Shown here: piece by piece, positions 9,977 to 21,895 of the stretch
Layout of the letters: each line of letters opens with the position of its first letter
How positions within the stretch are numbered: position 1 is the stretch's first letter
From: Comamonadaceae bacterium
GTDB lineage: Bacteria; Pseudomonadota; Gammaproteobacteria; Burkholderiales; Burkholderiaceae_C
Assembly: GCA_947453965.1 (NCBI GenBank)
Contig: CANGIQ010000012.1
Location: forward strand, 1 to 64,000
Length of the DNA: 64,000 nt
Reading direction: 5' to 3'
Position numbers and translations under genes: made by a program
Notes under the pieces: generated by a model
Seen by the model: only the letters and a program-made list of their open reading frames with translations
The model's database searches: none
What the model was told of the DNA's origin: nothing

Positions 9977-10707
9977 ACGCGCCACGATTTACCAACCGCC
10001 GTGCTGCGTTTTGGGCCGGCATCCGCGATGCCGTGGGCGCGCCCGTGCTGGTTTTGTTTGCGGGCATGGTGGGTTTTGGCGCCATGGGCCGAACCCACGG
10101 TTTTGATGCGTGGATGACGGGGCTGACTAGCCTCTTGATGTTTGCGCTGCCCGGGCAGGTGGTGATGCTGGAGATGCTGATTTCGGGCTCTTCATTCTTG
10201 GCCATTGCGTTTGCGGTCAGCCTGACTTCGGCCCGCTTTGTCACCATGGTGGTGACCTTGTTTCCGCAGCTGCACCGGCGCGACCGCAACCGTGGGCTGT
10301 ACCTGTGGGTGCATTTGCTGGCCATGACGGCGTGGTCGATGTCCATGCGCGAGTTTCCGCACATGGCGGCCAAGCACCGCTTGAGCTATTTCATTGGTTT
10401 GGGTTTGCCGTGCTGGCTGATTGCCATGCCGGGTACGGTGTTGGGCTATTTCGTGGCCGGTTGGGTGCCTGATGCGGTGACCTTGGCACTGGTGTTCATC
10501 AATCCCTTGTTCTTTTTGCTGACCTTCACCGATGTGAAGCCCTGGGCCAATCGCATCGCGATTGGTTTGGGCTGTGTGCTGGGGCCTTTGTTTTATGTTT
10601 GGGATGCCGACAGCAGTTTGTTGGTCACAGGCCTAGTGGCTGGCACCATCGGCTATGTGGCGGACCGTCGCTGGTTGCGTCCCGCACCGGTGGAGGTGCA
10701 GCCATGA
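9973..10707 (+). CDS. AzlC-family branched-chain amino acid permease subunit
   Basis: Multi-TM; AFWAGIRDAVGAPVLVLFAGMVGFGAMGRTHGFDAW; ATGA overlap with murB stop. Confidence 0.8.
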   Translation: MNAPRFTNRRAAFWAGIRDAVGAPVLVLFAGMVGFGAMGRTHGFDAWMTGLTSLLMFALPGQVVMLEMLISGSSFLAIAFAVSLTSARFVTMVVTLFPQLHRRDRNRGLYLWVHLLAMTAWSMSMREFPHMAAKHRLSYFIGLGLPCWLIAMPGTVLGYFVAGWVPDAVTLALVFINPLFFLLTFTDVKPWANRIAIGLGCVLGPLFYVWDADSSLLVTGLVAGTIGYVADRRWLRPAPVEVQP

Positions 10708-11051
10708 ATACCACGGTGCAAGGCTGGGGCGTGTGGTTGGCTTTGAGTGCTGCCTGTTTGGGCACGTATACGTGTCGTGCCCTGGGTGTGAAGCTGTCGG
10801 GTCACATCGACTCAGAGAGCGAGATTTTTCGCTGGGTGGCTGCCGTCACCTACGCCATGGTGGCCGCGCTGACCGTGCGCATGCTGCTAATGCCCTTGGG
10901 CTTGTTGGCCACCGTGCCCATGCTGTTGCGCATTTTGATGTGCGTGGTCAGCCTGGCCGTGATGGTGTCACGCCCCACGCGCCGCATGGGGCCGGCGCTG
11001 TTGATCGGCACCTTGCTCATGCTGGGCTATGGCGTGGTGCGCACGGCTTAA
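10704..11051 (+). CDS. AzlD-family subunit
   Basis: 115 aa, multi-TM, ATGA overlap with AzlC-like gene; [15 protein letters not shown]... Confidence 0.75.
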   Translation: MNTTVQGWGVWLALSAACLGTYTCRALGVKLSGHIDSESEIFRWVAAVTYAMVAALTVRMLLMPLGLLATVPMLLRILMCVVSLAVMVSRPTRRMGPALLIGTLLMLGYGVVRTA

Positions 11052-11389
11052 GCCTTCTTCACAAACTCCGTCTTGAGTTGCATGGGGCCAAAGCCCTCGA
11101 TCTTGCAGTCGATGTCGTGGTCACCGTCAACCAAGCGGATGTTCTTGACCTTGGTGCCCACTTTGACGACCGAGGACGAGCCTTTGATCTTCAAGTCTTT
11201 GATGAGGGTGACCGTGTCACCGTCTTGCAGCACATGGCCGTGGGCGTCTTTCCAAACGCGCGCCGCAGGTTCTGTGGCAACGCTTTCTTCAACACTCCAC
11301 TCGTGGGCGCAGACGGGGCAAATGAGCAAGCTGCCGTCTGGGTAGGTCAAGTCAGCGTTGCACAGGGGGCAGTTGGGTAGGGCGCTCAC
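11048..11389 (-). CDS. PhnA/YjdM zinc-ribbon protein
   Basis: [28 protein letters not shown] and [65 protein letters not shown]. Confidence 0.93.
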   Translation of the reverse strand: MSALPNCPLCNADLTYPDGSLLICPVCAHEWSVEESVATEPAARVWKDAHGHVLQDGDTVTLIKDLKIKGSSSVVKVGTKVKNIRLVDGDHDIDCKIEGFGPMQLKTEFVKKA

Positions 11390-11398
11390 GTCTGGGCC

Positions 11399-13079
<1,681 letters not shown>

Positions 13080-13135
13080 GGTGCGACTCGCTAAGGAAAT
13101 GCAAAACCGTTGATTTTAAAGGACCCCAAACGACA

Positions 13136-13156
13136 AAAGCCGCACAAGGCGGCTTT
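13136..13156 (-). terminator. Hairpin terminator after the glycine-zipper gene
   Basis: AAAGCCGC...GCGGCTTT, reading as hairpin plus T-rich tail on the minus strand. Confidence 0.7.
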
Positions 13157-13175
13157 CGGTCTAGAGAGCGCTATT

Positions 13176-13721
13176 TCAGTAGCGTGGGGCTGAACCCGCG
13201 GGGGGCACGCCATAGCCTGTGCTGGCAGGTGGTGGCGCCACGGGGGTGATTTGCAAACGCACGGTAGGACCTGGGTCTTGCGGCATTTGCACGGTGTATT
13301 GCTTGCCTGCAAATTCGTACACCACGTTGTACGCCATGGTGCGGTTCTCGTAGAACATTTGCTGGCTGCAGTTTTGCACGTTGCGCACCTCAGGGGTGCC
13401 AGGGCCTTCGACTTTGTCACCCAAGATGGCGCCGCCGAACAAGCCCAACATGGTGGCGGCAGCACGGCCAGAGCCTTGGCCCATGCTGTTACCGATGGCA
13501 CCACCAGCAATCGCGCCCATGGCTGCACCAGCGCCTGATTTTTGGCCTTGGGTCACCACTTGCTCGTTGTTACAGACCTGACGCGGCACCGCCACTTGTT
13601 GAATGATGGGCGTGCTCGAAATCACTTTGCCCACTTCTTGGGCTTGTGTAGAGAGGCTCAAACCCGCCAACACGGTCATCAAACCGGTCAGCAGCGCATT
13701 GTGAAGAGATGAATTTTTCAT
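13176..13721 (-). CDS. Glycine-zipper 2TM domain protein (start could be 13778)
   Basis: Signal peptide; GAGAAMGAIAGGAIGNSMGQGSGRAAATMLGLFGGAILGDKVE glycine-zipper repeat. Confidence 0.85.
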   Translation of the reverse strand: MKNSSLHNALLTGLMTVLAGLSLSTQAQEVGKVISSTPIIQQVAVPRQVCNNEQVVTQGQKSGAGAAMGAIAGGAIGNSMGQGSGRAAATMLGLFGGAILGDKVEGPGTPEVRNVQNCSQQMFYENRTMAYNVVYEFAGKQYTVQMPQDPGPTVRLQITPVAPPPASTGYGVPPAGSAPRY

Positions 13722-13774
13722 AAGAGAAGTGTAGTCCTTGGTGTTGTTCAAGTCTGTAAAGTGATTGTAAAACT

Positions 13775-14134
13775 TCACAATAAAACGTTTGTCCAGCCCT
13801 CTGGGTTGACGCCCACCATCACATCTTTACCTTTGACCACAACAGGTCGCTTGATCACGCTGGCGTGTTCCAGCATCAGCGCTTTGGCCGATGCCTTATC
13901 TTGCACGCGGCTTTGTACGGCGGCATCGAGCTTGCGCCAAGTCGTGCCTTTGCGGTTGACCAGCACCTCCCAGTCGACGGCGGCGAGCCATTGGTCGATG
14001 GCCTCGGCAGGGACACCTTGCTTTTTGAAGTCATGGAAGGTGTAGTCCACGCCATGGTCTGTCAGCCAAACGCGGGCTTTTTTCACGCTGTCGCAGTTGG
14101 GGATGCCGTAAACGGTGATGTGTGCTGTTGTCAT
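13775..14134 (-). CDS. ArsC/Spx-family reductase (YffB-like)
   Basis: ITVYGIPNCDSVKKARVWLTDHGVDYTFHDFKKQGVPAEAIDQWL. Confidence 0.9.
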   Translation of the reverse strand: MTTAHITVYGIPNCDSVKKARVWLTDHGVDYTFHDFKKQGVPAEAIDQWLAAVDWEVLVNRKGTTWRKLDAAVQSRVQDKASAKALMLEHASVIKRPVVVKGKDVMVGVNPEGWTNVLL

Positions 14135-14199
14135 GCCCGCAATGATGCACCAAAGCCCATGAACCTGAGTGACCGCGATCGGTGGGCGACAATTCAGGC

Positions 14200-15498
14200 A
14201 TGAATTCATTGGACAGTTGGCTCGCACACTGCGAGCGTTTGCATCCCAAAAACATCGACATGGGCCTGGACCGCGTGCGCACCATGGTCGACCGCATGGG
14301 GCTGGCGTTTGCTTGCCCGGTCATCACCGTGGCCGGCACCAATGGCAAAGGGTCGACCTGCGCCATGCTGGAAGCGTGTTTGCTGGAGGCTGGTTACCGC
14401 CCTGGCGTGTACACCTCGCCGCACTTGGTGCATTTCCAAGAGCGCTGCCGGGTGCATGGCGAGACCGTGACCCCCGACGATTTATTGCCTCACTTTGAAC
14501 GCGTAGAAGCCGCCCGCGTGCAAGGCGGTGAGGTGTCGCTCACTTACTTTGAGTTCACCACCTTGGCGATTCTGAGCCTGATGGCGGCATCGCGCCTGGA
14601 TGTGGCGATTTTGGAAGTCGGCCTGGGAGGGCGTCTGGATGCGGTGAATGTGATTGACCCCACGTGCTCGGTGATCACCAGCGTCGACCTGGATCACATG
14701 GACTTTTTGGGCCCTGACCGCGAAACCATTGGCCGTGAGAAGGCCGGCATCATGCGCACCGGCCGTCCGGTGATCGTGAGCGATCCCATGCCGCCACAAA
14801 GCGTGTTGGACCATGCGCTAGAAATTGGCGCAGACCTGTGGCAGTTTGGCAAAGACTTCAACTTCACCGGCGATAAACAGCAGTGGGGTTGGGCCGGGCG
14901 CGGTCGTCGCTACAGCGGTTTGGCCTATCCCGCGCTGCGCGGGGCCAACCAATTGGTCAATGCCAGCGGTGTGTTGGCCGCGCTGGAGGCTTTGCGCAGC
15001 GAGATGCCTGTGACGGCCCAAGCCATTCGCAATGGGCTGGCCATGGTCGAACTGCCGGGGCGTTTTCAAATCATTCCGGGCCAGCCGGCCTTGGTGCTCG
15101 ATGTGGCGCACAACCCGCATGCGGTGGCGGCCTTGACTGAAAACTTGGATGCCATGGGTTTTTATCCCACCACCCATGCGGTGTTTGGCGCCATGGCCGA
15201 CAAAGACCTGGCGCCGATGCTGGCACGCGTGGGCGCCTTGGTGGACCGTTGGTATTTCTGCGATTTGCCCACCGACCGTGCGGCCACAGCAGCCCAGTTG
15301 CACGCCCAATGGCAAGCCGGTCACACACGCCAAGGCGTGCAAGCCAGCACCCATGCGGACCCGCAAGCGGCCTTGGCTGCGGCGGTCGCATCGGCAGACC
15401 CCGCTGATAGAATTGTGGTCTTCGGATCGTTCTTCACGGTCGGGGGGATTTTGGCGAATGGCATACCCCGTTTAGACGCCCCACATTTGAGCTCCTGA
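14200..15498 (+). CDS. folC: Bifunctional folylpolyglutamate/dihydrofolate synthase
   Basis: VITVAGTNGKGSTCAMLEACLLEAGYRPGVYTSPHLVHFQERCRVHGE, LEVGLGGRLDAVNVIDP. Confidence 0.95.
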   Translation: MNSLDSWLAHCERLHPKNIDMGLDRVRTMVDRMGLAFACPVITVAGTNGKGSTCAMLEACLLEAGYRPGVYTSPHLVHFQERCRVHGETVTPDDLLPHFERVEAARVQGGEVSLTYFEFTTLAILSLMAASRLDVAILEVGLGGRLDAVNVIDPTCSVITSVDLDHMDFLGPDRETIGREKAGIMRTGRPVIVSDPMPPQSVLDHALEIGADLWQFGKDFNFTGDKQQWGWAGRGRRYSGLAYPALRGANQLVNASGVLAALEALRSEMPVTAQAIRNGLAMVELPGRFQIIPGQPALVLDVAHNPHAVAALTENLDAMGFYPTTHAVFGAMADKDLAPMLARVGALVDRWYFCDLPTDRAATAAQLHAQWQAGHTRQGVQASTHADPQAALAAAVASADPADRIVVFGSFFTVGGILANGIPRLDAPHLSS

Positions 15499-15510
15499 GA
15501 CCCCATTCAC

Positions 15511-16245
15511 ATGGCTTTTTTCAAGTTTCGTTTGCCCGGTCAATCGACCAGCGAGCCCCAAGGCAATTTCAGCAACTCACCGGCTGAAAGTGTCGATGTC
15601 ATGCGCCGCCGCGCCCGTCATCGCTTGATTGGGGCTTCGGTGTTGGTCATTGTGGGCGTGGTGGGTTTCCCGCTCTTGTTTGATACCCAGCCCCGTCCCG
15701 TCTCGGTGGACATTGCGGTCGACATTCCAGACCGTGCCAACAGCAAGCCTTTGGCGTCGGTTTCATCCGCCACCAAGCAAAAACCACTGTCCACCGGTGC
15801 GGGCTTGGACCCCAAAGAAGAAGTGGTGGCCAAGCCTGAACCCAAAGCCGAGTCTGCTGTGGCCTCCGTCGCCCCTGTGGCCAAAGCGGAAGCGGTGAAG
15901 CCCGAGCCAGCTAAGACCGAGGTCGCCAAAGCCGAAGCGCCAAAAACCGAAACCAAGCCCGCAGACGCTAAACCGGCAGAGGCCAAACCTGCTGCCTCAG
16001 ACACCAAGGCCGATGCGCCGCGTTTTGTGGTGCAAGTGGGCGCCTTCTCGGATGAAGCGAAGGCGCGCGAAGTGCGTGCCAAGCTCGAAAAATCAGGCTA
16101 CAAAACCTACACCCATGTGGCGGACACCAAAGAAGGTAAGCGCACCCGTGTGCGCGTGGGCCCCTTCACCAGCCGCGACGAAGCCGACAAAGCGGCTCAC
16201 AAGATCAAGCAGTTGCAATTGCAGCCGCAGGTCTTGACGCTGTAA
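15511..16245 (+). CDS. SPOR-domain protein (DedD-like)
   Basis: Single TM, Lys/Glu/Ala/Pro-rich linker, C-terminal FVVQVGAFSDEAKAREVRAKLEKSGYKTYT...RVRVGPFTSRDEADKAAHKIK. Confidence 0.88.
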   Translation: MAFFKFRLPGQSTSEPQGNFSNSPAESVDVMRRRARHRLIGASVLVIVGVVGFPLLFDTQPRPVSVDIAVDIPDRANSKPLASVSSATKQKPLSTGAGLDPKEEVVAKPEPKAESAVASVAPVAKAEAVKPEPAKTEVAKAEAPKTETKPADAKPAEAKPAASDTKADAPRFVVQVGAFSDEAKAREVRAKLEKSGYKTYTHVADTKEGKRTRVRVGPFTSRDEADKAAHKIKQLQLQPQVLTL

Positions 16246-16252
16246 TTTCGCC

Positions 16253-16747
16253 ATGACGATGCTGACGGCCGTGGATTGGATTCTGCTGGCCGTGTTGGGC
16301 CTGTCTATGCTGCTGGGTCTGTGGCGTGGCTTGGTGCAAGAGGTGTTATCGCTGGCCGGCTGGGTGGCGGCTTTTTTTGTCGCCCAAATTTATGCCCCAC
16401 AAGCTGCCGCTTGGTTGCCCATGGAGGGCAGCAGCCAAATGCTGCGTTATGCCGCAGGCTTTGTGGCCGTGTTCATTGCGGTGCTGATCGCCACGGTCTT
16501 GGTGAGTTTTGTGATCAAAAAATTAGTGTCGGCGGTAGGCCTGGGGCCTTTGGACCGATTGCTGGGCAGCCTGTTTGGTTTGCTGCGCGGCCTGGTGATT
16601 TTGTTGGCGGTGACCGTGGTGGTTGGCATGACACCCATGCGCGAGTCCGAAGCCTGGCAACACGCGCAAGGTGCGCAGTGGTTGCAACAGTTTTTGCATG
16701 TGTTGAAGCCGGTGCTACCGGCTGATTTTGGAAAGTACCTCCCCTAA
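16253..16747 (+). CDS. CvpA family protein
   Basis: DWILLAVLGLSMLLGLWRGLVQEVLSLAGWVAAFFVAQ, upstream of purF. Confidence 0.9.
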   Translation: MTMLTAVDWILLAVLGLSMLLGLWRGLVQEVLSLAGWVAAFFVAQIYAPQAAAWLPMEGSSQMLRYAAGFVAVFIAVLIATVLVSFVIKKLVSAVGLGPLDRLLGSLFGLLRGLVILLAVTVVVGMTPMRESEAWQHAQGAQWLQQFLHVLKPVLPADFGKYLP

Positions 16748-18261
16748 TGTGTGGCATCGTCGGCGTTGCAAGCAACGCACCTGTGAACCAGTTGATTTAT
16801 GACGCCTTGCTGCTCTTGCAGCACCGGGGTCAAGATGCCGCGGGCATCGTCACCCAGCTGGACCGTAAATTCTTCATGCACAAAGCCAAAGGCATGGTGC
16901 GTGATGTGTTTCGCACGCGCAATATGCGCGCCTTGCCTGGCAACAACGGCTTAGGCCAAGTGCGTTACCCCACCGCCGGCAACGCGTTCAGCGAAGAAGA
17001 AGCCCAGCCTTTTTACGTCAACGCCCCGTTTGGTTTGGTGTTGGTTCACAACGGCAACTTGACCAATGCGCAAGCGCTCAAGAGCGAGCTGTTCACCGAG
17101 GACCACCGCCACATCAACACCGAGAGCGACTCCGAAGTCTTGCTCAATGTGCTGGCGCACGAGATCGATAAAACCACCCGGGGTGTGCACCTCACGCCCG
17201 CCGATGTGTTTGAAGCGGTGCGTCGTGTGCACCGCCGCATCAAGGGCTCGTATGCGGTGATCGCGATGATTGCAGGCCACGGCCTGTTGGCGTTTCGTGA
17301 CCCGTTCGGCATTCGCCCCTTGTGCATTGGCCGCGGCAAAGATGGCACCTACATGGTGGCCAGCGAGTCAGTGGCTCTGGAAGGCACAGGCCATGTGTTT
17401 GAGCGCGACATTGCGCCTGGCGAAGCAGTGTTCATCGATCTCGAGGGTAAAGCCAGCTTCATGCAATGCGCCGACGCGCCGCAACTGAAGCCGTGTATTT
17501 TTGAATACGTGTACCTGGCACGCCCCGACTCCACCATGGACGGTATTTCCGTCTACCAAGCGCGTTTGAACTTGGGTGAAACTTTGGCCAAGCGTGTGAT
17601 CTCGATGGTGCCGCCCACCGACATCGATGTGATCATCCCCATTCCCGAGTCCAGCCGTCCCAGCGCCACGCAACTGGCGCATTTGCTGGGCATACCTTAC
17701 CGCGAAGGGTTTGTTAAAAACCGTTACGTGGGTCGCACCTTCATCATGCCCGGTCAGGGCGTGCGCAAAAAATCGGTGCGTCAAAAACTCAACGTGATTG
17801 CCAGCGAATTCAAAGGTCGCAATGTGCTGTTGGTGGATGACTCCATCGTGCGCGGCACCACCAGCCGCGAGATCGTGCAAATGGCGCGCGATGCCGGTGC
17901 ACGCAAGGTCTACATGGCCAGCGCCGCGCCGCCAGTGCGCTTTCCCAATGTGTATGGCATCGACATGCCCACGCCCGAAGAGTTGGTGGCGCACAACCGC
18001 ACCATTGATGAAGTGCGTGAATTGATTGGCTGCGATGCCCTGATTTACCAAGACGTCGATGCCATGAAGCAAGCCGTTCGCAGCGCAGTCGCCTCAAGTG
18101 CTGCCCACCTCGATGGCTTTGATGCCTCGTGCTTTGACGGTGTGTATGTGACAGGCGATGTGTCGGCACAAGATATCGTGCGTTTGAATGAGAAACGCGT
18201 GGGGAGCGAAGAGGGCGCAGAAGACAACTCGCGCCTGGCTTTGCCCAACGCGTCTGAGTAA
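16747..18261 (+). CDS. purF: Amidophosphoribosyltransferase
   Basis: MCGIVGVASNAPVNQLIYDALLLLQHRGQDAAGIV, LLVDDSIVRGTTSREIVQMAR. Confidence 0.97.
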   Translation: MCGIVGVASNAPVNQLIYDALLLLQHRGQDAAGIVTQLDRKFFMHKAKGMVRDVFRTRNMRALPGNNGLGQVRYPTAGNAFSEEEAQPFYVNAPFGLVLVHNGNLTNAQALKSELFTEDHRHINTESDSEVLLNVLAHEIDKTTRGVHLTPADVFEAVRRVHRRIKGSYAVIAMIAGHGLLAFRDPFGIRPLCIGRGKDGTYMVASESVALEGTGHVFERDIAPGEAVFIDLEGKASFMQCADAPQLKPCIFEYVYLARPDSTMDGISVYQARLNLGETLAKRVISMVPPTDIDVIIPIPESSRPSATQLAHLLGIPYREGFVKNRYVGRTFIMPGQGVRKKSVRQKLNVIASEFKGRNVLLVDDSIVRGTTSREIVQMARDAGARKVYMASAAPPVRFPNVYGIDMPTPEELVAHNRTIDEVRELIGCDALIYQDVDAMKQAVRSAVASSAAHLDGFDASCFDGVYVTGDVSAQDIVRLNEKRVGSEEGAEDNSRLALPNASE

Positions 18262-18272
18262 TTGTTGGAGCC

Positions 18273-19490
18273 ATGACCATGAGTCAACATCCCTTACCGA
18301 ACGATTTGCATCTTGCAACCTTGGCCGTGCGTTTGGCCGCTGATCGCAGCCAGTACGGCGAAAACTCTGAAGCCCTGTACTTGACCAGCGGCTATGTGCA
18401 GCCTTCGGCCGAAGCTTCGGCACGCCGCTTTGCCGGCGAAGAAGAGGGCTACACCTATGGCCGCTCGGGCAACCCCACGGTGAGCAGTTTTGAAATGCGC
18501 TTGGCCGCCTTGGAAGGCAGCGAAGCCTGCTTGGCCACGTCTTCTGGCATGTCGGCGGTGATGCTGATGTTGTTCAGCTTGCTCAAGGCGGGCGACCATG
18601 TGGTGTATTCGCAGTCCATGTTTGGCTCGACCTTGAAGCTCATTGGTTCAGAGTTTGCGCGCTTTGGCGTGGAGTCGACCGTGGTGCCACAAACCGATGT
18701 GGCTGCTTGGAAAGCGGCCATTCGCCCCAACACCAAAATTTTGTTTGCCGAAACGCCTACCAATCCTTTGACTGAGGTGTGCGACATTGCCGCCTTGGCC
18801 GACATGGCGCACAATGCAGGCGCCTTGCTGGCGGTCGACAACTGTTTTGCCACGCCCGTGTTGCAGCGCCCCATGGCCATGGGGGCAGACATCGTCATGC
18901 ACTCAGGCACCAAGTATTTGGATGGCCAAGGCCGTGTCATGGCAGGCGCTTTGTGTGCCAGCGAAAAGCTCATCAAAGAAAAATGTTTGCCTGTGATGAA
19001 AAACAGCGGCATGGTGTTGTCGCCGTTCAACGCCTGGGTGGTGCTCAAAGGTTTGGAGACTTTGGACATTCGCATGCGCGCGCAAAGCGAACGCGCACAT
19101 GCGCTGGCTCTGTGGCTTGAACAACACCCTGCGGTGTCACGCGTGTATTACCCAGGTTTGACCAGCCATCCCCAACATGCGCTGTCGATGAAGCAAATGT
19201 CGAACATGGGTGGCGCGGTGTTGTCGTTTGATGTGAAAGCCGCTGACCCTCAAACCGGACGCACCCGTGCGTTCCATGTGCTTGACAGCTTGCGCACGCT
19301 CTCGCTGTGTACCAACTTGGGCGACACCAAAACCTTGCTCACCCATCCGGCCAGCACCTCGCATGGCAAGCTCTCCGAAGACCAGCGCCAAGCCGCTGGC
19401 ATTGGCCAAGGTTTGATCCGCGTGGCGGTGGGCTTGGAGCATTTAGACGACATGAAGGCCGACTTGTTGCGCGGCCTTGAGACCCTTTGA
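18273..19490 (+). CDS. metZ: O-succinylhomoserine sulfhydrylase
   Basis: [79 protein letters not shown]. Confidence 0.92.
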   Translation: MTMSQHPLPNDLHLATLAVRLAADRSQYGENSEALYLTSGYVQPSAEASARRFAGEEEGYTYGRSGNPTVSSFEMRLAALEGSEACLATSSGMSAVMLMLFSLLKAGDHVVYSQSMFGSTLKLIGSEFARFGVESTVVPQTDVAAWKAAIRPNTKILFAETPTNPLTEVCDIAALADMAHNAGALLAVDNCFATPVLQRPMAMGADIVMHSGTKYLDGQGRVMAGALCASEKLIKEKCLPVMKNSGMVLSPFNAWVVLKGLETLDIRMRAQSERAHALALWLEQHPAVSRVYYPGLTSHPQHALSMKQMSNMGGAVLSFDVKAADPQTGRTRAFHVLDSLRTLSLCTNLGDTKTLLTHPASTSHGKLSEDQRQAAGIGQGLIRVAVGLEHLDDMKADLLRGLETL

Positions 19491-19503
19491 TTTTTATTTC
19501 TGC

Positions 19504-20892
19504 ATGACCAAAATTCGCACCCGTTTCGCGCCGTCACCGACTGGCTTTATCCATTTAGGCAACATCCGTTCGGCCTTGTACCCCTGGGCGTTTGCGCGCG
19601 CCACGGGCGGCGACTTCATCTTGCGCATTGAAGACACCGACTTGGAGCGTTCCACCCAAGCGTCGGTGGATGTGATCATCGAAGGCATGAAGTGGTTGGG
19701 CCTCGACCACGACGAAGGCCCGTTCTACCAAATGCAGCGCATGGACCGCTACAAAGCGGTACTGGAAGACTTGAAGGCCACGGGCCATGTCTACCCTTGC
19801 TACATGAGCATGCAAGAGCTCGACGCCCTGCGCGACCAGCAAATGGCGAACAAAGAAAAGCCTCGCTACGACGGCACATGGCGGCCTGAACCAGGCAAAA
19901 CCTTGCCCCCTATCCCCGAAGGCGTCAAGCCCGTGCTGCGCTTTAAAAACCCGCAAGGCGGCTCGGTGGTGTGGGAAGACAAAGTCAAAGGCCGCATTGA
20001 AATCAGCAACGACGAGTTGGACGACTTGGTCATTGCGCGGCCTGACGGCACACCCACCTACAACTTCTGCGTGGTGGTGGACGACATCGACATGGCCATC
20101 ACCCACGTCATCCGTGGCGACGACCATGTCAACAACACGCCGCGCCAAATCAACATCTTCAAAGCCCTGGGCAAAGAGCCACCGGTGTATGCCCACTTGC
20201 CCACCGTGCTCAACGAGCAAGGCGAGAAGATGAGCAAGCGCAACGGTGCCAAAGCCGTCACGCAATACCGCGACGAGGGCTACTTGCCCGATGCGATGGT
20301 GAATTACCTGGCCCGTTTGGGCTGGAGCCATGGCGATGACGAAATTTTCAGCCGTGCGCAATTTTTGGAATGGTTCAACCTCGACCACTTGGGCCGCAGC
20401 GCGGCGCAATTTGACGAAGCCAAATTGCGTTGGGTCAACGCCCAGCACTTGAAAGCCATGGCCGATGACGCCCTGGCGCCGCTGATCAGCGCCGAACTGG
20501 CCAAGCGTGGTATCACTGCGGATGAGCGTTTGCCTGCCATTTGCGGCTTGTTCAAAGACCGCTGTGACACCTTGTTGGTGTTGGCCGATTGGGCCACTGC
20601 GTTTTACCGCGATGTCACGCCGCAAGCCGAAGATGTGGCCAAACACATCACGCCAGCGGTCGCGCCTGCATTGGTGGCGTTGGCTGAGAAGTTCAAGGCC
20701 GTGACGGACTGGAATGTCGCCAACGTGAGCGCAGCCTTCAAAGAAGTGTTGGCAGAGCAGGGACTGAAAATGCCCCAACTGGCTATGCCGGTGCGCGTGT
20801 TGGTGATGGGCACGCCGCAAACGCCTTCTGTGGACGCGGTGCTGTGGCTGTGCGGGAAAGAAAAAGTTTTGCAGCGTTTGACCAAACACTGA
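19504..20892 (+). CDS. gltX: Glutamyl-tRNA synthetase
   Basis: [53 protein letters not shown]. Confidence 0.96.
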   Translation: MTKIRTRFAPSPTGFIHLGNIRSALYPWAFARATGGDFILRIEDTDLERSTQASVDVIIEGMKWLGLDHDEGPFYQMQRMDRYKAVLEDLKATGHVYPCYMSMQELDALRDQQMANKEKPRYDGTWRPEPGKTLPPIPEGVKPVLRFKNPQGGSVVWEDKVKGRIEISNDELDDLVIARPDGTPTYNFCVVVDDIDMAITHVIRGDDHVNNTPRQINIFKALGKEPPVYAHLPTVLNEQGEKMSKRNGAKAVTQYRDEGYLPDAMVNYLARLGWSHGDDEIFSRAQFLEWFNLDHLGRSAAQFDEAKLRWVNAQHLKAMADDALAPLISAELAKRGITADERLPAICGLFKDRCDTLLVLADWATAFYRDVTPQAEDVAKHITPAVAPALVALAEKFKAVTDWNVANVSAAFKEVLAEQGLKMPQLAMPVRVLVMGTPQTPSVDAVLWLCGKEKVLQRLTKH

Positions 20893-20926
20893 AAATTTGG
20901 CTATACTATTGCTCTCGACACCCAAT

Positions 20927-21002
<76 letters not shown>

Positions 21003-21044
21003 AACTGAGTGTCGAAAAGGTTCGCAAGAACCAGTCCAGGTTAT

Positions 21045-21120
21045 GACCCTATCGTCTAGAGGCCTAGGACATCACCCTTTCACGGTGAGTACCGGGGTTC
21101 GAATCCCCGTAGGGTCGCCA
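21045..21120 (+). tRNA. tRNA-Glu(TTC)
   Basis: GACCCTA...TCACC-CTTTCAC-GGTGA...GGTTCGAATCC...TAGGGTC-G-CCA, anticodon TTC. Confidence 0.96.
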
Positions 21121-21177
21121 AGTTTTGTAGCACTTGGTCAGTTTGCAACAGCAGTCTGACAAAAGTTACAGCTACCA

Positions 21178-21254
21178 GGAGTGGTAGTTCAGTTGGTTAG
21201 AATACCGGCCTGTCACGCCGGGGGTCGCGGGTTCGAGTCCCGTCCACTCCGCCA
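21178..21254 (+). tRNA. tRNA-Asp(GTC)
   Basis: GGAGTGG...CCGGCCTGTCACGCCGG...GGTTCGAGTCC...CCACTCC-G-CCA, anticodon GTC. Confidence 0.96.
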
Positions 21255-21262
21255 TTATGTAT

Positions 21263-21297
21263 AAACCCTTGTAAGTCTTTGATTTACAAGGGTTTTT
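21263..21297 (+). terminator. Terminator of the tRNA operon
   Basis: AAACCCTTGTAA-GTCTTTGAT-TTACAAGGGTTT then T-run. Confidence 0.85.
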
Positions 21298-21360
21298 GCT
21301 TTTTACCTTTTCTCTTTTACCACATGTATTTGCTACATGAACGGTCACCCTATACGATGT

Positions 21361-21479
21361 ACCTTTTAAGGTTACATGTTTAATTTTAAACCTATGTCAA
21401 AATGAATGTAGAGGTAATTCATCGCTTGGTGCTCTAAAAATTTTATAAATTTCCTAGAAAAACTTAACTCATAGGTTAA
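21361..21479 (+). promoter_or_regulatory. Candidate operator region of the TAC operon
   Basis: Inverted repeats ACCTT-TT-AAGGT (21361-21372), GTTTAA-TT-TTAAAC (21378-21391), TTAACTCATAGGTTAA (21464-21479); shared TTAA(A)CCTATG half-site in both orientations. Confidence 0.5.
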
Positions 21480-21481
21480 TA

Positions 21482-21895
21482 TTGAAAGTCAAAGTTCTTT
21501 TCGAAGACAAGTACCAAGTCGTAGGTGTGATGACTGGGGATGAGTGTCCGTCTGAGGATTTCATTTGTAGCAATGAAGCCAACACATTAGCACTGCGGCA
21601 AGGCTTAATGGAGATGCTTAGATTTGTGGCATCGAATGGTCTGTCAACGATGCCACACGGATGGTCTCACGAGGCAAGTAAGGCAGATGGAATCTATGAG
21701 TTTCGTAAGGGCACGTTGCGGCTGTTCTATTTCAAGGGGGTTGGTAATCAAATTGCTGTTTGTACCGCTGGTGCTGTAAAAAAAGGGCGTAAAGCCGATA
21801 AGAAAACAGTTGCGAAAGCTGCGACTTCTAGAAGTGCATATTTCTCTGCAATAGAGACTAAAACATGTGAGGTGATAAGCGATGAAGATGAGTAA
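21482..21895 (+). CDS. RelE/HigB-superfamily toxin of a TAC operon (TTG start)
   Basis: 137 aa; GIYEFRKGTLRLFYFKGVGNQIAVCTAGAVKKGRKADKKTVAKAATSRSAYFSA matches the RelE/HigB toxin pattern. Confidence 0.82.
   Translation: MKVKVLFEDKYQVVGVMTGDECPSEDFICSNEANTLALRQGLMEMLRFVASNGLSTMPHGWSHEASKADGIYEFRKGTLRLFYFKGVGNQIAVCTAGAVKKGRKADKKTVAKAATSRSAYFSAIETKTCEVISDEDE

Noticed and set aside
19555-20925. 456-aa minus-strand ORF opposite gltX
   Set aside because: Mirror ORF of a clear gltX; His/Gln/Val/Gly-rich composition typical of antisense frames.
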